Shown: one piece after another, positions 53,785-64,000 of the stretch
How positions within the stretch are numbered: the first letter of the stretch is position 1
Layout: each line of letters begins with the position of its first letter
Source: Trichobilharzia regenti
Lineage: Eukaryota > Platyhelminthes > Trematoda > Strigeidida > Schistosomatidae
NCBI GenBank assembly: GCA_944472135.2
Contig: OX235265.1
Coordinates: forward strand, 88,692,984-88,756,983
Reading direction: 5' to 3'
Length of the DNA stretch: 64,000 bases
Translations under genes and position numbers: made by a program
The notes under the pieces: model-generated
Databases searched by the model: none
What the model saw: the letters and a program-made list of their open reading frames with translations, nothing else
Told to the model about the DNA's origin: nothing

Positions 53785-55090
53785 AAAGGAAAGATTGAGA
53801 ATGAACAGGTAGGAAAGGAATTAACATCTAGTATATTTGGCTCCATAGCAGTAATCACACTGATAGATATGCATACAGGAGGTAAAATTATGTAGTCTAT
53901 CCTTAACTTCCGAATGTAAAACAGGAGTGGTTGTGGAGAGACAGTAAAACTCTGTGGCGATGAATGCTCTTTTTACTACATTCTTGTTGTAATTATTTGT
54001 AATCGTAGTATTAGTATTTCGAGATGACCGAATTACAAGAATCCAACCAGAACACAGAGAGGGCGGAATTCAGGAATTCGTATTTAGCGGAATTATAATG
54101 CAATTCATATAAGAAATATATTAACAATCAACAGTAAGTATTTAAACAATACGAAGGTAGAAATTGTCAATCACCATAATTCTTTAAGCGTTGTGTTATT
54201 ATTTCTATGGGGGTTATCACCAAGAAACTGGAGTTTTAAGAACAAGATCTTATCCGAAACTTTTTGTACTTCAGCTTCCGCTGGCTTTAGACTCATATTC
54301 TCGTCAATGAGTTTCTTCGAGTAGTCGTTCTCACTCAGTAATTCATTCATAGTATTGAGCTCTTCATTGAGGAATTCATTAGAACAGATTGCTCTTACTG
54401 CGTAGATTAGATTGGATTTAAATTTCAAGGGTATGAAGCACAAAAAATTGGTATACTGACCAGTCCATTTAGCTTTTCTAGATATACTCCTTCTAACTGT
54501 ACTATCTTCTCCCAGTCATAAGGACGTCACGAATGCAATACTACGTCTTTTTTTCCTTCTCGATCGTAAAATTAATTGTAGGATGTACATTGTTAAATTT
54601 CTCAAGTTTGGTGTTTGCTTCATTCTCATTTTTCATAATAAAAAAGGTGTCATCCATATGGCGACAACAGAATTCTAGATAACTATTTACATCTTCAAAG
54701 CTGTATCCTCTAGTTTCGCGAGGAAAATGTCAGCCATAACTGGTCCTGATAATGACTCCATGGTCACACCATCAATTTATGTCCGTAGAATTCCTTATTT
54801 AGTGAAAAATGAACATTCACTGTTCACCTAAAAAGAAGCTCCTTTACTGAAGATATAAGAATCCCAACATCGATGTTTCGTCTAATAAGTTTTTCGCATA
54901 TGAGACCTACTGTTTCCATCATTTGTACATTAGTGAATAAAGAAGATAAGGCAAATAGTATCACGGTTGCGTTGTTAATGTATATAAATCTCTTATCCTT
55001 TCAATTAATTCATAGGCGCCTTTTAGTCTGTGTTTTCCCGATTCATTTTGTAGAGGGCTGTATGCGTTTCACCAACCATTTGACTATCAG
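53785..55090 (-). pseudogene. Penelope-like element reverse transcriptase, split by a solo LTR
   Basis: Minus strand: 'NLLDETSMLGFL' (54890), 'GPVMADIFLARLED' (54750-54710), catalytic 'HMDDTFFIMKNENEA' (54662), 'FNNVHPTINFTIEKE' (54600), then the frame 54443-54184 ('LIYAVRAICSNEFLNEELN', 'NDYSKKLIDENMSLK', 'LKLQFLGDNPHRN'). After the solo LTR it resumes at 53979 with 'RAFIATEFYCLS' and 'CDYCYGAKYT', the start of the GIY-YIG domain. Stops and frameshifts are present. Confidence 0.8.
53985..54178 (-). mobile_element. solo LTR of the short gypsy family, 5-bp duplication
   Basis: 194 bp, same family as the LTRs at 22304 and 23936; the first dinucleotide is TA instead of TG. Flanked by ATTCT at 53980-53984 and 54179-54183. 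It interrupts a PLE reading frame and is the product of recombination between two LTRs. Confidence 0.92.
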
Positions 55091-55324
55091 ATAGTAATAC
55101 CGTTTATCTTAACAACTCGATATCATTTAAGAACATCAATATTGTTGATAATGATTATTCTACTATTATACATAACTTAAAAACAGCAGGACGGAGTCAT
55201 CGGAAAGAATACTAATTGGTTAAACTTTATTTTGTCATCTGAATATGTACGTATTTCAATCTATTAAATTTGTTTTGTTTGAATTCATAAATAAACACGA
55301 TTAAACATCATTAACTCATAAATG

Positions 55325-55492
55325 AGACTGCTTTGATTGGACACTAGTAACTAGTGAGATGTGTCTAGTCCTTTCTTCAGTGTAGACTGAATTCTATCAG
55401 TCAGATTTGCAATGTGGCCATCATTCTAGGTAGCTCTCCATCACGGTGCAAATTGATTTGATGATATTAGATGGTTTTATATATATTTTCAT
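55325..55492 (+). repeat. family B repeat, left half
   Basis: 'TTGGACACTAGTAACTAGTG' and 'GAATTCTATCAGTCAGATTT' match the family's left half at 10915 and the reverse of 2960-3030. The tRNA-like half is absent. Confidence 0.6.
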
Positions 55493-55970
55493 TCTAATCA
55501 AAAAATACCAAACATAATTAACTTGGACTAGTACTTCTGTAACGACAGACAACAGATCATTTATTGAGAAAATCTAGAGATATTCATAGATTTTTGTTTA
55601 CATTATTATTAACGTTATTTAGTAGAGAAGCAACATCTTCTGATGGGTTATTTTCTTGCTCATGGTTATTCTGTCATCTTTTTTTGGCCGTTTCTTCGAA
55701 AGTCAGGCCATTTATCTGCGAATCGTATTTGTACACGCTAATTATGCTGTAATTGGTTGGTGAGTTCCTCAACATTAGGCTTTTTTCTTGTTTTTTCTCA
55801 TGATCCCGATTCGGGACGTAAACAGTGACGTCAACTGTTGTCTACAACTTTGTCTTACAAACAGCTCTCACCACACTTCTATTTATCCTAAATTTATAGA
55901 TGTACTAGTATCAACAGACTGCATTATCTTCAGTGCTTTTCTTATTCTGTTAAGAAGTTTGTAAATCTGG
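55493..55970. other. unassigned AT-rich flank
   Basis: No gene recognised; a short hydrophobic frame here lacks an ATG. Confidence 0.4.
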
Positions 55971-56170
55971 TGGATGGTGACTAGCAGTGGAATCCAGAAT
56001 GTGCATTTCGTCCTATTCGGAACTCGTCATCTGGACATTCCCACTGATATTCGAACCCAGTACCCGTCTTTTTGAACGCCAAGGCGTTATCTACTAGACA
56101 ACTTGAACCACTAGAGCCACCTTTTTTATAACAGGCATCAGAGACCAAAAGTTTGGGTCCAGTCAATCAA
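55971..56170 (-). repeat. Sm-alpha-type hammerhead repeat, minus
   Basis: tRNA-like head (A-box side at 56085-56100, B-box complement 'ATATTCGAACCCAGTAC' at 56047) and a hammerhead at 55981-56039. This copy is the closest in the window to the published Sm-alpha layout, including the stem I extension CTGGATTCCACTGC. Confidence 0.7.
55981..56039 (-). ncRNA. Sm-alpha-type hammerhead motif with C3-to-A change
   Basis: Minus strand: stem I GTCCAG pairs with CTGGAT (six pairs, one G-U), core ATGACGA, stem II GTTC/GGAC, GAAA, stem III AT-GCAC-AT, cleavage-site T. The single core defect is A in place of the invariant C3, expected to cripple cleavage. Confidence 0.55.
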
Positions 56171-57559
56171 CGGGAAAATCAGAACTGAATTAAAAACAAA
56201 GTTCATTCAATAATTCATTCGAAATGTATTTCACTAAGTGAGTATATAGGAAATGTAACGCATTACTTATCCTGCTAAAAAAATGTAAACTTTTAGAAGT
56301 CTCTCATGTTAATTTTACGCGTTTAACAGCCGTAGACCTACACCTAGACATTCGATTTTATAATGGCGGAACATGGTAGCATTTAGTAACGGAACAGTTC
56401 ATTGTGGTAAAGTGATGTACAGTTATGGTGAAATGCAAAATCCTTACATTGAAATCTTCATTTGCACATTTTATTCGTATTGCGCTTCTTTTTGTTCTCC
56501 TTTCATACTAAGTATTGTCTCATAAGCATATTTCATTTCTCTTCTTTGTAACTTAATCCATCGATCCGCACGCTATTTAATATTCTTGCAGTGGACATAA
56601 CATACATACAATACAATACTCGTAAAATCATGTTAGTAACATACATTTGTTCCCGTAGTAAATTTAAAACTGCTTTATTCACACTTGTTGCTTGTTTTAA
56701 AAGTAATACATATCTTAGCTGTTTTGCAGGATATTGAAAATTAGAATTATTTAGATATTTGTCTAGCCGATATAAACTTAAAACCATATAGGGAAAAATG
56801 AAAGGCACCTTGACAATTGAACACGATAGGAAATATCAACAGTAGCATACATGTGAAAAAAGACTGCTAACTCTAATCCGGACCATGTGGTTCTCCCAGT
56901 AAAAACGATACATTTCGAGTATTAAAGCATCATTACATTATCACAGACTGTTGGTAGTACATAGGAGAATAAAATATAAATAGGCTGAAAGCTTAAAACC
57001 AGCAAACAGCGCACAAGAACTACTCATAATCTGCAGCAAACAAGACAGTACGCAAATTATCATACATACATTCCTTGAACTATATCGGGAAAAAGGGATT
57101 TGCCACTACCTTAAGGATTTCAAGCTCACTAATGGAGTGAGTTCAACATCTCTGAAACTGCATGAAATGACATGTAGCTAAGGTTTTGATATCGATCTCT
57201 GTAGCATTTTTTGTAAGAGATTTAAGTCCCACTGAACATAGAACTTACTAACACGAAGATACAATTAGGTCTAAAGTATGTAGAACAGTACTAAAGTTAC
57301 TAAATATAAACTAAAAAGACTGCTAGTTCCAAGCTGAATTAATCTTTGTTCTAATGAGTAAACAGGCGGACAGATCCAATGGCCATATTTTCAATTTCTG
57401 TGTACTGTTTATCATGCAGATTGGCGGGAGGTTGGGTGAAAGTGATTTTAGATATACTAGGAACTTAGTGCTTTACGACGCTACAGTTTATTATCTACAG
57501 CCTAGTGGTGTAGTATACTGGTTTTGTAGCGGTAAATAATTTCCCAAAATTATTGACCA
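56171..57559. other. unassigned flank
   Basis: Intergenic-looking AT-rich sequence. The longest frame (minus, 56808-56533, 91 codons) resembles no family I know and is not called as a gene. Confidence 0.4.
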
Positions 57560-57976
57560 TAGGAATCATCAGTGAACATTGGATGCTGACCCTTAGTGTT
57601 TGAGCCGACTTGTTCAGCTGAAGGCTTCTGGTCAAGCATCCTCGCCATTTGGTACTCTGTCGTGCACGATAACTATCCAGCTTAGCTTCCGCTTCAGTCC
57701 ACGTTTTGGTTCCGAAATATATCTCGTAATTTGGAAGATCGACTCTGGTCTTTTTCTTTGCCTTCAGTATACGAGAAATGAATACTATAGAAGTTGTTGG
57801 TATAAGATCTTGCGTTAGTATACTCCGTACAATTCGCGAACGTCTATACCGTCAGCCTCTGAACTAGTGAGTCCAACCGTGAACTTCATCTTCGATAAAT
57901 ACTCAGATAAACCCGGTGAGTTCGTTCCATTTTGTATTTGTTCTTGTACTATATTTTAAACGGCATACTTTTCGTC

Positions 57977-58780
57977 ATGAGGAATCCTAGTCCCAAGGTC
58001 ATTCGTATCCGCTCAACTGCCAAAACCATTCAGCTCGTACCATACTGGCCAGATAATGCTGAAACGTGGTTTCAGATTATTGAATCAGATTTTGTGAGCA
58101 TGGGATAACCGATCAACGTTCACAGTTCCAGCTATTCACGCCCTACCGCGGGAATTCACCAAGTGCGTAACTTTTCAGACGTCGAGTCCCGAGATAAGTA
58201 ACTCGTACGAGTTGCTCAAAGCATCCCTCCTCAGGAGAAACGTTCTCACGGACCGACAATGTCTGGACGAATTATTTCGTAACATCGAGTTAGGGGATAA
58301 GTCAGCCGTGAGCATGCTGACAAGAATGAGAGAGGTTATTGGCCAAAGTCTGTTCGATGAAGGACTTTTCAGAGAAACCCTCTTATCCAAACCGCCACAG
58401 TCAGCACAGACTGTGCTGGTGACACTTCTGGGTGTTATTATAGATGACTTGGCTATTTCTGCAGATAAGATTCTAGAAATAACTAAACGGTCAGTTCCTG
58501 AAATATGCTCGTTGGCCAAACAGACTTCGAGTAAGGATACTGCAGTGATAGAGTTATGCAACTCCATCCAGCAGATGTTTAGGTCAAACATGCCCTGCAA
58601 TTCCTCTACCGTCGTCAGAACCCTCCTCAACGCCGAAACTCACGTGGCCGATCTAAGTCTGTGGCACGTTCACTGAAAAACCCTGACTGGTGCTGGTACC
58701 ACAACACCTATGACCAAGAAGCGAAACGTTGTCGTAAGCCTTGTAACTTCGGCAATTCCTCAAAGTCTGTGGGAAACTAA
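57977..58780 (+). pseudogene. gypsy Gag, frameshifted
   Basis: Begins at ATG 57977 ('VPYWPDNAETWFQIIESDF', a typical CsRn1 Gag start), hits a stop at 58106, and continues in another frame through 58130-58676 ('LDELFRNIELGDKSAVSML', 'LPREFTKCV'). A last frame shift is needed to read the zinc motif 'WCWYHNTYDQEAKRCRKPC' at 58690-58746, which has the CHCC pattern of this clade. At least two frameshifts disable it. Confidence 0.8.
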
Positions 58781-59570
58781 ACCACCGGCACGCGTTAGCC
58801 GCAACCGTCGCCGGTGGCACTAGCCGCCAACTTTACATCCATGATGTGATCGGCCGGACTCCATATTTAGTCGACACAGACTCCGAAGTCAGCGTCCTTC
58901 CTGCTACACCAGCGGATCGACAGAAGGAACCTACCTTCAACTTCCAGGCTGCAAATGGAAAACCAATTGCAATCTTTGGTAGGAAATTCGTCTATCTGAA
59001 CGTAGGTTTACGCAAACCTATTCAGTGGATTTTCTTTCTCGCTGACGTCACAATGCCCATCATTGGCACGGACCTACTTAATCATCATGATTTACTCGTA
59101 GACATCCGCCGAAAACGACTGATTGACAATACTACTAGTCTGTCTATCAAAGGCATCACCTACATAGGCCCCAGCTTGTCACTCGTTAAGATAAAGGCAA
59201 TCCTTGATCCAACTTCTCAACCAATTGTTGACAAGTATCCGGAACTTAATTGCCCGTCGAACGACCTACCGTGCATAACCAGCAATGTTATGCAGCACAT
59301 CATTACCACAGGACAACCTGTGACATCTAAAGCACGACGATTAGCTCCTGACAAACTGAGAATCGCTAGGAATGAGTTCGACCATATGCTCACCCTTGGC
59401 AACATTCGACCATCAAATAGCCCGTGGGCATCCCCACTGCATATGGTACCGAAAAAGGATAGTAACGATTGGCGACCCACTGGTGATTACCGGCGAGTGA
59501 ACGCCAAAACAACCCCTGATTGCCACCCATTGCCTCGTATTCACGACTTGACGGCAACATTATCTGGCGC
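58781..59570 (+). pseudogene. gypsy Pol, protease and RT start
   Basis: The frame 58846-59757 is coding to about 59570. The aspartic protease active site reads 'YLVDTDSEVSVLPA', where the family has DTG, so the glycine is replaced by Asp. RT starts with 'LGNIRPSNSPWASPLHMVPK' and 'RPTGDYRRVNAKT'. A small deletion near 59570 shifts the frame. Confidence 0.8.
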
Positions 59571-61907
59571 GGCTTGGCTAAAGCATACAACCAAATCCCG
59601 ATGGCACCAGAAGATGTTCCGAAAACGGCTATCATTACGCCTTTCGGAGTTTTTGAATTTCTACGTATGCCATTCGGTCTCCGGAATGCAGCCCAAACAT
59701 TCCAACGCTTCATTGACGAAGTATTTCGCGGTCTCCACTTTGTGTACGCATACTTAGACGACTGCCTCATTGCCAGTCCAGACAAGGAAACTCACCCTGG
59801 ACACTTGGACTTGACATTCGAAAGGTTACGCCAACATAGTGTTACTATCAATACTCAAAAATGTCAGATAGGCGTTGACTCACTCGACTTCCTGGGTCAC
59901 ACTATTGACTGCAAAGGCATTCGCCTACTGGCTACTAAAGCCGAGACTATACTGAACTTTCCAGAATCACAGACGGTGAAAAGTCTCCACACTTTTGACG
60001 GTTTGATAAGTTATTACCGACGGTTTATTTCCAATTGTGCCTCTCTGATTCAGCCGTTGGCAGACCTTCTTCGAGGGAATAACAAGTCTATCGAGCTAGA
60101 CGCGTCTGCTCGAAATGCTTTTACCCAGATTAAAAAAGCCATTGCGAATGCCACACTTCTGATGTATTATGATCCAACGGCACCGTTGAGTGTCTCGGTT
60201 GATGCATCAAACACTGCAATCGGCGCAGTTCTACAACAACTAGTTAACAAAGAGTGGCAACCACTTGCCTTTTTCTCCAGGCGTCTTCAATTAGCAGAAA
60301 CGAAGTACAGCACATTCGGCAGAGAACTTCTGGCTATGTACTGTGCTATACGACATCTTCGACATTCAACAGAGGGTCGTGAATTCATAATTTTTACGGA
60401 TCACAAACCTCTGACGTACTCTCTGATCTCACCTTCGGATATGTATTCACCTAGGGAATCACGACAACTGGATTACGTTTCACAGTTTACATCCGATATT
60501 CGCCATGTATCCGGAGTAAACAACACTGTAGCAGATGCCTTGTCGCGCGTTTGTTCTTTCACCCAAATCGACGGCATAGACCTTGAAAAACTGGCTCGTC
60601 TTCAAAAAGAAGACACTGAGCTTCAACATGAGTTGTCGAAAACAACTCTACAATTAGCTGAGAAACCCTTAGGTATGGGAAGAGATACTATTCTATGTGA
60701 CATTTCCACGAGTACTCCTCGCCCCATCGTGCCTAAAAGTTATCGCCGTAACGTCTTCAATACGTTGCATGGCTTATCTCACCCAGGTATTAGAACTACT
60801 GTCAAGATCATAACCAGTTGGTTTTGTTGGCCTGGCATTATTCAGGAAGTAAGGGAATGGGCACTCACGTGCTTAGCTTGCCAAAAGTGTAAGGTAATAA
60901 GACACACCAAAAGCCCACTTGGCACCTTTCTTCTCCCTGACGCTTGTTTTGAGCACGTCCATATAGATTTGGTTGGACCCCTTCCGGAATCCAATGGATA
61001 TACTCTTATATTAACCCGCAGAGATCGATTCACACGATTGCCCGAAGCAGTACCCCTCAGTGACACATCTGCTGAAACAGTCGCATGTGTCTTTGTAGAA
61101 AGATGGATGGCTAACTTTGGATGCCCATCTTCCATAACAACTGATCGCGAGTGGCTATTCGAAAGTGGCTTATTCTTCGCCGTGACTAAAATCATAGGTT
61201 GCATGCGTTTTCGAACAACAGCCTACCATCCTCAAGCTAATGGTATGGTAGAACGTCTACACCGACAGCTGAAAGCTGGTCTATCAGCCGCAAACAACAC
61301 CCATTGGACTGAATCCCTTCCGTTAGTTCTCCTAGGGATACGAAACGCCTTGAAAACCGATGCTGGTTGTACTAGCGCCGAGCTAGTATATGGCACGACA
61401 CTACGACTGCGTGGTGAATTTGTTTCCCCCTCGAGCTTCCCACCAGTGGTAAATCACGCTTCATACGTCAGCAGGCTTACAAACGCAATGCGTTCAGTTA
61501 AACCTGCTCCCCTTCTTCCACAGTCCATTGATGTTTTCGTTCATCCGTGTTTAAAAACTTCTTCACATGTATTTGTTCGTCGCGACTCTGTGCGCAGACC
61601 CCTGGAACCTCCATACGATGGACCTTATAAAGTAATTAAATGTACGGATAAATTCTTTGTCTTAAACAAAAAAGGCCGCGAAGACACCGTCAGCATCGAC
61701 CGTCTGAAACCGGCTTACTCGTAAGGTAATCCTATTAGCATAGAGCTGAGAGTACCCCATCATCCACAAGTAACCGAATATCCTTTAGTTCTCGAAAAAG
61801 TCACTAGCACGGCGAAAGCTACCGAACCTTCTATCGAGCCTCCTGAGGAAACCCGTTCTGGACGTACCGTAAGATTCCCAGAATATCTTCACACCCTTAT
61901 TACATAA
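59571..61907 (+). pseudogene. gypsy Pol, RT to integrase
   Basis: The frame 59520-61724 is coding from about 59575. RT: 'GLRNAAQTFQRFIDEVF', catalytic 'YAYLDD' (59746), 'LDFLGHTIDCKGIR'. RNase H: 'LSVSVDASNTAIGAVLQQ', 'STFGRELLAMYCAIRHLR', 'FTDHKPLTY'. Integrase: H-H-C-C zinc region (60768-60888, 'CLACQKC'), catalytic D (HIDLVGP), second D ('TTDREW', usually TDRG), E (VERLHRQLK). A further frame shift at about 61722 is needed to read the true C-terminus to 61907 ('RSGRTVRFPEYL'). Confidence 0.88.
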
Positions 61908-62050
61908 CTAAGTCGTGTGATGCACCCAGCGCATTCGTTTGTGGTATTAGTTATTGTTCTTTGCAGACACATCTATTTTTTATACAGCATCACTAAACAC
62001 AAGTAAAAATTTTTCCCGTAACCGTACGCGTTACATGCACTGAAAAATTA

Positions 62051-63299
62051 GATGTATCCTGTTTTGATGTTCCAAACTTTGCATTATTTTACTGTATGAT
62101 AGATGTACATTATTTTAAAAACGCTGATTTGGTACAACAACAATATTCAAAGCAACTAGAGGTAGACCATATTTCAAGTTTAACACTCAGAAGCTGAAGG
62201 ACGAAACTAAAAAAGACTCCTTTATTGCAACCGTCAGAGTCGAGTCGCATATATTACGTAGCATTACCACGCAGACCTACAGTGTCAGATCTAAGAGCTG
62301 AACTTAAGAAGCGAAGGGAGGATAAGAATAATCCATTCGAATTTAAATATCTGGTGGGCTGAATGCCTTTGGACAAGTAGTCTACGAAGGAGAGGGAACT
62401 TAAGATTTACTACTTTTTGCTGTAATTGAAGTGAGGACTGTCTGATTTTAGTGTTGTGAAGTAGTCTGCGCTGACAGAATACGGGGCAGGCTGGAAGAAG
62501 CTTCAAGCGTTAAATCGTAGTTTACACCTAAGTCCTGGGACAAGTTAGATGGTTTACCTGGGTCGGGTTCATACTACCCATTTTGTGTGAACGGTAAATT
62601 GGAACCGTGTTCTCCGTATATTGAGATATTTTTTATGTTTTACGTCTACAAAAGTTGGCACCGTGCTATCTAAAGTTGTAAGCGATAGGTAAGAACACGT
62701 TATCGAATACGGTGGTTAAGCAGTGAGTCGAGCGGAGATGAACTATTGCGTCACTGAGAAAGAAACATTGACTGGGACAACACCCATTCGTAGGTATAGA
62801 CCTTATCCCTTGGCTAAATCTTCAGGGCTCTAGACACATCATCAAGGGCGCAGGTGGTTACAGAACTGAAACACAAACTGCTCTGTGGCAGGAGTATCCT
62901 CATGAACATTGCAGTGGATGCGTTTACTACATTTGGAAGATGGCACGCAAATGTTGATGAGGCATCTAGACGGCCATACAAACAGCATGGAGACTGTTGT
63001 TCCTTCAAGAGGACCGACAATGACTTGTTTATTCCTGTCTATTGAGGAACATACCAATTACACAAACATAGACAAGTTATTATTTAAATTACATTGATTT
63101 GGTTTGTGGTGGATTTACACTCTTGGTGCTTTTTACTTCAGAACCAGTTGGAACAACCCACTAACTAGTCAGTGAGCGTGGCGAATTGGGAAATATATAC
63201 ATACGGTCTCCGTCTTAACAAAAACACCAGGGCTGTGAAGAATGGAATACAAATACGGGGGAAGACACAAAGTTGATAACCAGCACTTCCGTATTACTT
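62051..63299. other. unassigned sequence between two LTR elements
   Basis: No confident gene. Overlapping short frames at 62842-63057 on both strands look like chance. It may include LTR sequence of one or both neighbours. Confidence 0.4.
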
Positions 63300-63663
63300 T
63301 GCTGAGTATGGCATTGCACAATTTACTTGATACACAGTCACAGAGAGTGTTACATTAAAATCAGTGGTGTGATTGTTTCATTTAATTTGCAATGTCATTG
63401 TCAGAGATGTTGAAAATTCATTGGTAAAGACGTAGTTTAAGATCGAACGATCAATTCATGGTTGTTTGCTCAAAACCAACTTCCACAATTTTCGCGGAGG
63501 CATCAATACGACAGTCATCGTCTCATCGGTCGCTGTTCAGAAAGAAGTCAGGAGAAAACCGTCAGAAGTAATATTGTGATTTATTATTGTAATATTTGTT
63601 CACAGACCTTAGTCATACTTGATTTATATGTTGGCGTAACAATAAAGAATCCTCGAGTCAACA
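63300..63663 (+). repeat. probable LTR 3' portion at the window edge
   Basis: Contains an AATAAA at 63641 and ends CAACA, followed by TTGGTGTCTTGG, which resembles the LTR/primer-binding junction of the element at 22304 (CAACA, then TTGGCGTC). The left limit is not determined. Only one LTR is in the window. Confidence 0.4.
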
Positions 63664-63664
63664 A

Positions 63665-63680
63665 TTGGTGTCTTGGTTTT
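63665..63680 (+). other. possible primer-binding site
   Basis: TTGGTGTCTTGG begins one or two bases after the presumed LTR end; TGG fits the CCA end of a tRNA. Confidence 0.35.
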
Positions 63681-63926
63681 TTGTCGGTTATTACTAAGCG
63701 TTTCTGAGAAACTTCAAGCGACAGCGTGAGCCCGAGCGTAGCAAGAGCTGGGCATTAACGGTTTACGAGACGTGGCTGACAGTTTCTGACGGTAGAAACA
63801 GATTCTGGCGGATTCAGACAGCTGGTGAAAGTTTGGATAGTCACCGTTCATCTTTCCTGGTGCCGGTCAAGTCCTCTTTGAACAAGCAATATCTGGAACG
63901 TTTTTGGAATTGGGTCAAGTTCAACA

Positions 63927-64000
63927 ATGCCTGGGTCAAAGAAGGGACAGAGCGTCTTGGATGCAAACAGGAAAGTAAGTCATGGTGACTTGTCTGTTAA
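63927..64000 (+). CDS. start of an open reading frame cut by the window end
   Basis: ATG at 63927 opens MPGSKKGQSVLDANRK and stays open to the end (24 codons seen). Its place about 260 bases after a presumed primer-binding site suggests a Gag start. A GTAAGT at 63974 would also allow a first exon of a host gene. Too little is visible to decide. Confidence 0.3.
   Translation, partial: MPGSKKGQSVLDANRKVSHGDLSV

Larger units (their letters stand above)
57560..62050 (+). mobile_element. CsRn1/Boudicca-type gypsy LTR retrotransposon, decayed
   Basis: Order Gag, protease, reverse transcriptase, RNase H, integrase on the plus strand, broken by several frameshifts. Placement in the CsRn1 clade rests on the Gag CHCC-type zinc motif and the Pol sequence type. 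57560-57976 should hold the 5' LTR and leader and 61908-62050 the start of the 3' LTR, but I could not match the two, so the outer limits are approximate. Confidence 0.8.

Noticed and set aside
55564..55752. Short hydrophobic frame that looks like a signal peptide
   Set aside because: It starts with TTG, not ATG, and nothing downstream continues it.
56533..56808. 91-codon minus-strand frame upstream of the collagen gene
   Set aside because: No domain, signal or homology recognised, and no splice or promoter support; AT-rich sequence gives such frames by chance.
62842..63057. Overlapping frames on both strands
   Set aside because: Similar length on both strands with no family resemblance; treated as chance.

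Overview
The window looks like a piece of a schistosome (blood fluke) chromosome. It is AT-rich and intron-rich, and about two thirds of what I can recognise is repeats. The repeat types are the ones known from Schistosoma: RTE elements like SR2, Penelope-like elements (PLEs), CR1-like LINEs, CsRn1/Boudicca-type gypsy elements, and tRNA-derived repeats with hammerhead ribozyme cores related to Sm-alpha. No rRNA, tRNA gene, CRISPR or prokaryotic feature is seen. The species call is inference from repeat types.

The one complete host gene is a fibrillar collagen on the minus strand. It runs from the start codon at 46371 to the stop at 2152 in 11 exons that join in phase to give 1301 codons. The order is signal peptide, a triple helix of about 1000 residues, a C-telopeptide, and a fibrillar C-propeptide spread over four exons. 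All ten introns have GT...AG ends. The coding sequence is only about 3.9 kb of the 44 kb locus. The C-propeptide keeps the six cysteines expected to form intrachain bonds but lacks the two that link chains in vertebrate procollagens, and it also lacks the calcium-loop residues.

Layout: 1-1853 RTE and PLE debris ending in a 458-bp inverted repeat; 1953-2151 the collagen 3' UTR; 2152-46371 the collagen gene, with introns carrying an SR2-like RTE inserted into a PLE with a 12-bp target duplication, PLE fragments, SINEs, a CR1-like LINE, a gag-only LTR element (22304-24129) with a retroviral-type frameshift site, and a small element with inverted termini (29978-30733); 46372-57550 upstream flank with RTE and PLE fragments, a solo LTR and SINEs; 57560-62050 a decayed CsRn1-type gypsy; 63300-64000 an LTR-like end, primer-binding site and the start of another reading frame cut by the window edge.

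The most unusual material is catalytic-RNA-like. Fourteen copies or fragments of a tRNA-like repeat carry hammerhead motifs; two copies near 47.8-48.1 kb have an unbroken core. Copies occur repeatedly as head-to-head inverted pairs. Several PLE tails carry hammerhead-like ends in which stem III is a self-complementary palindrome.
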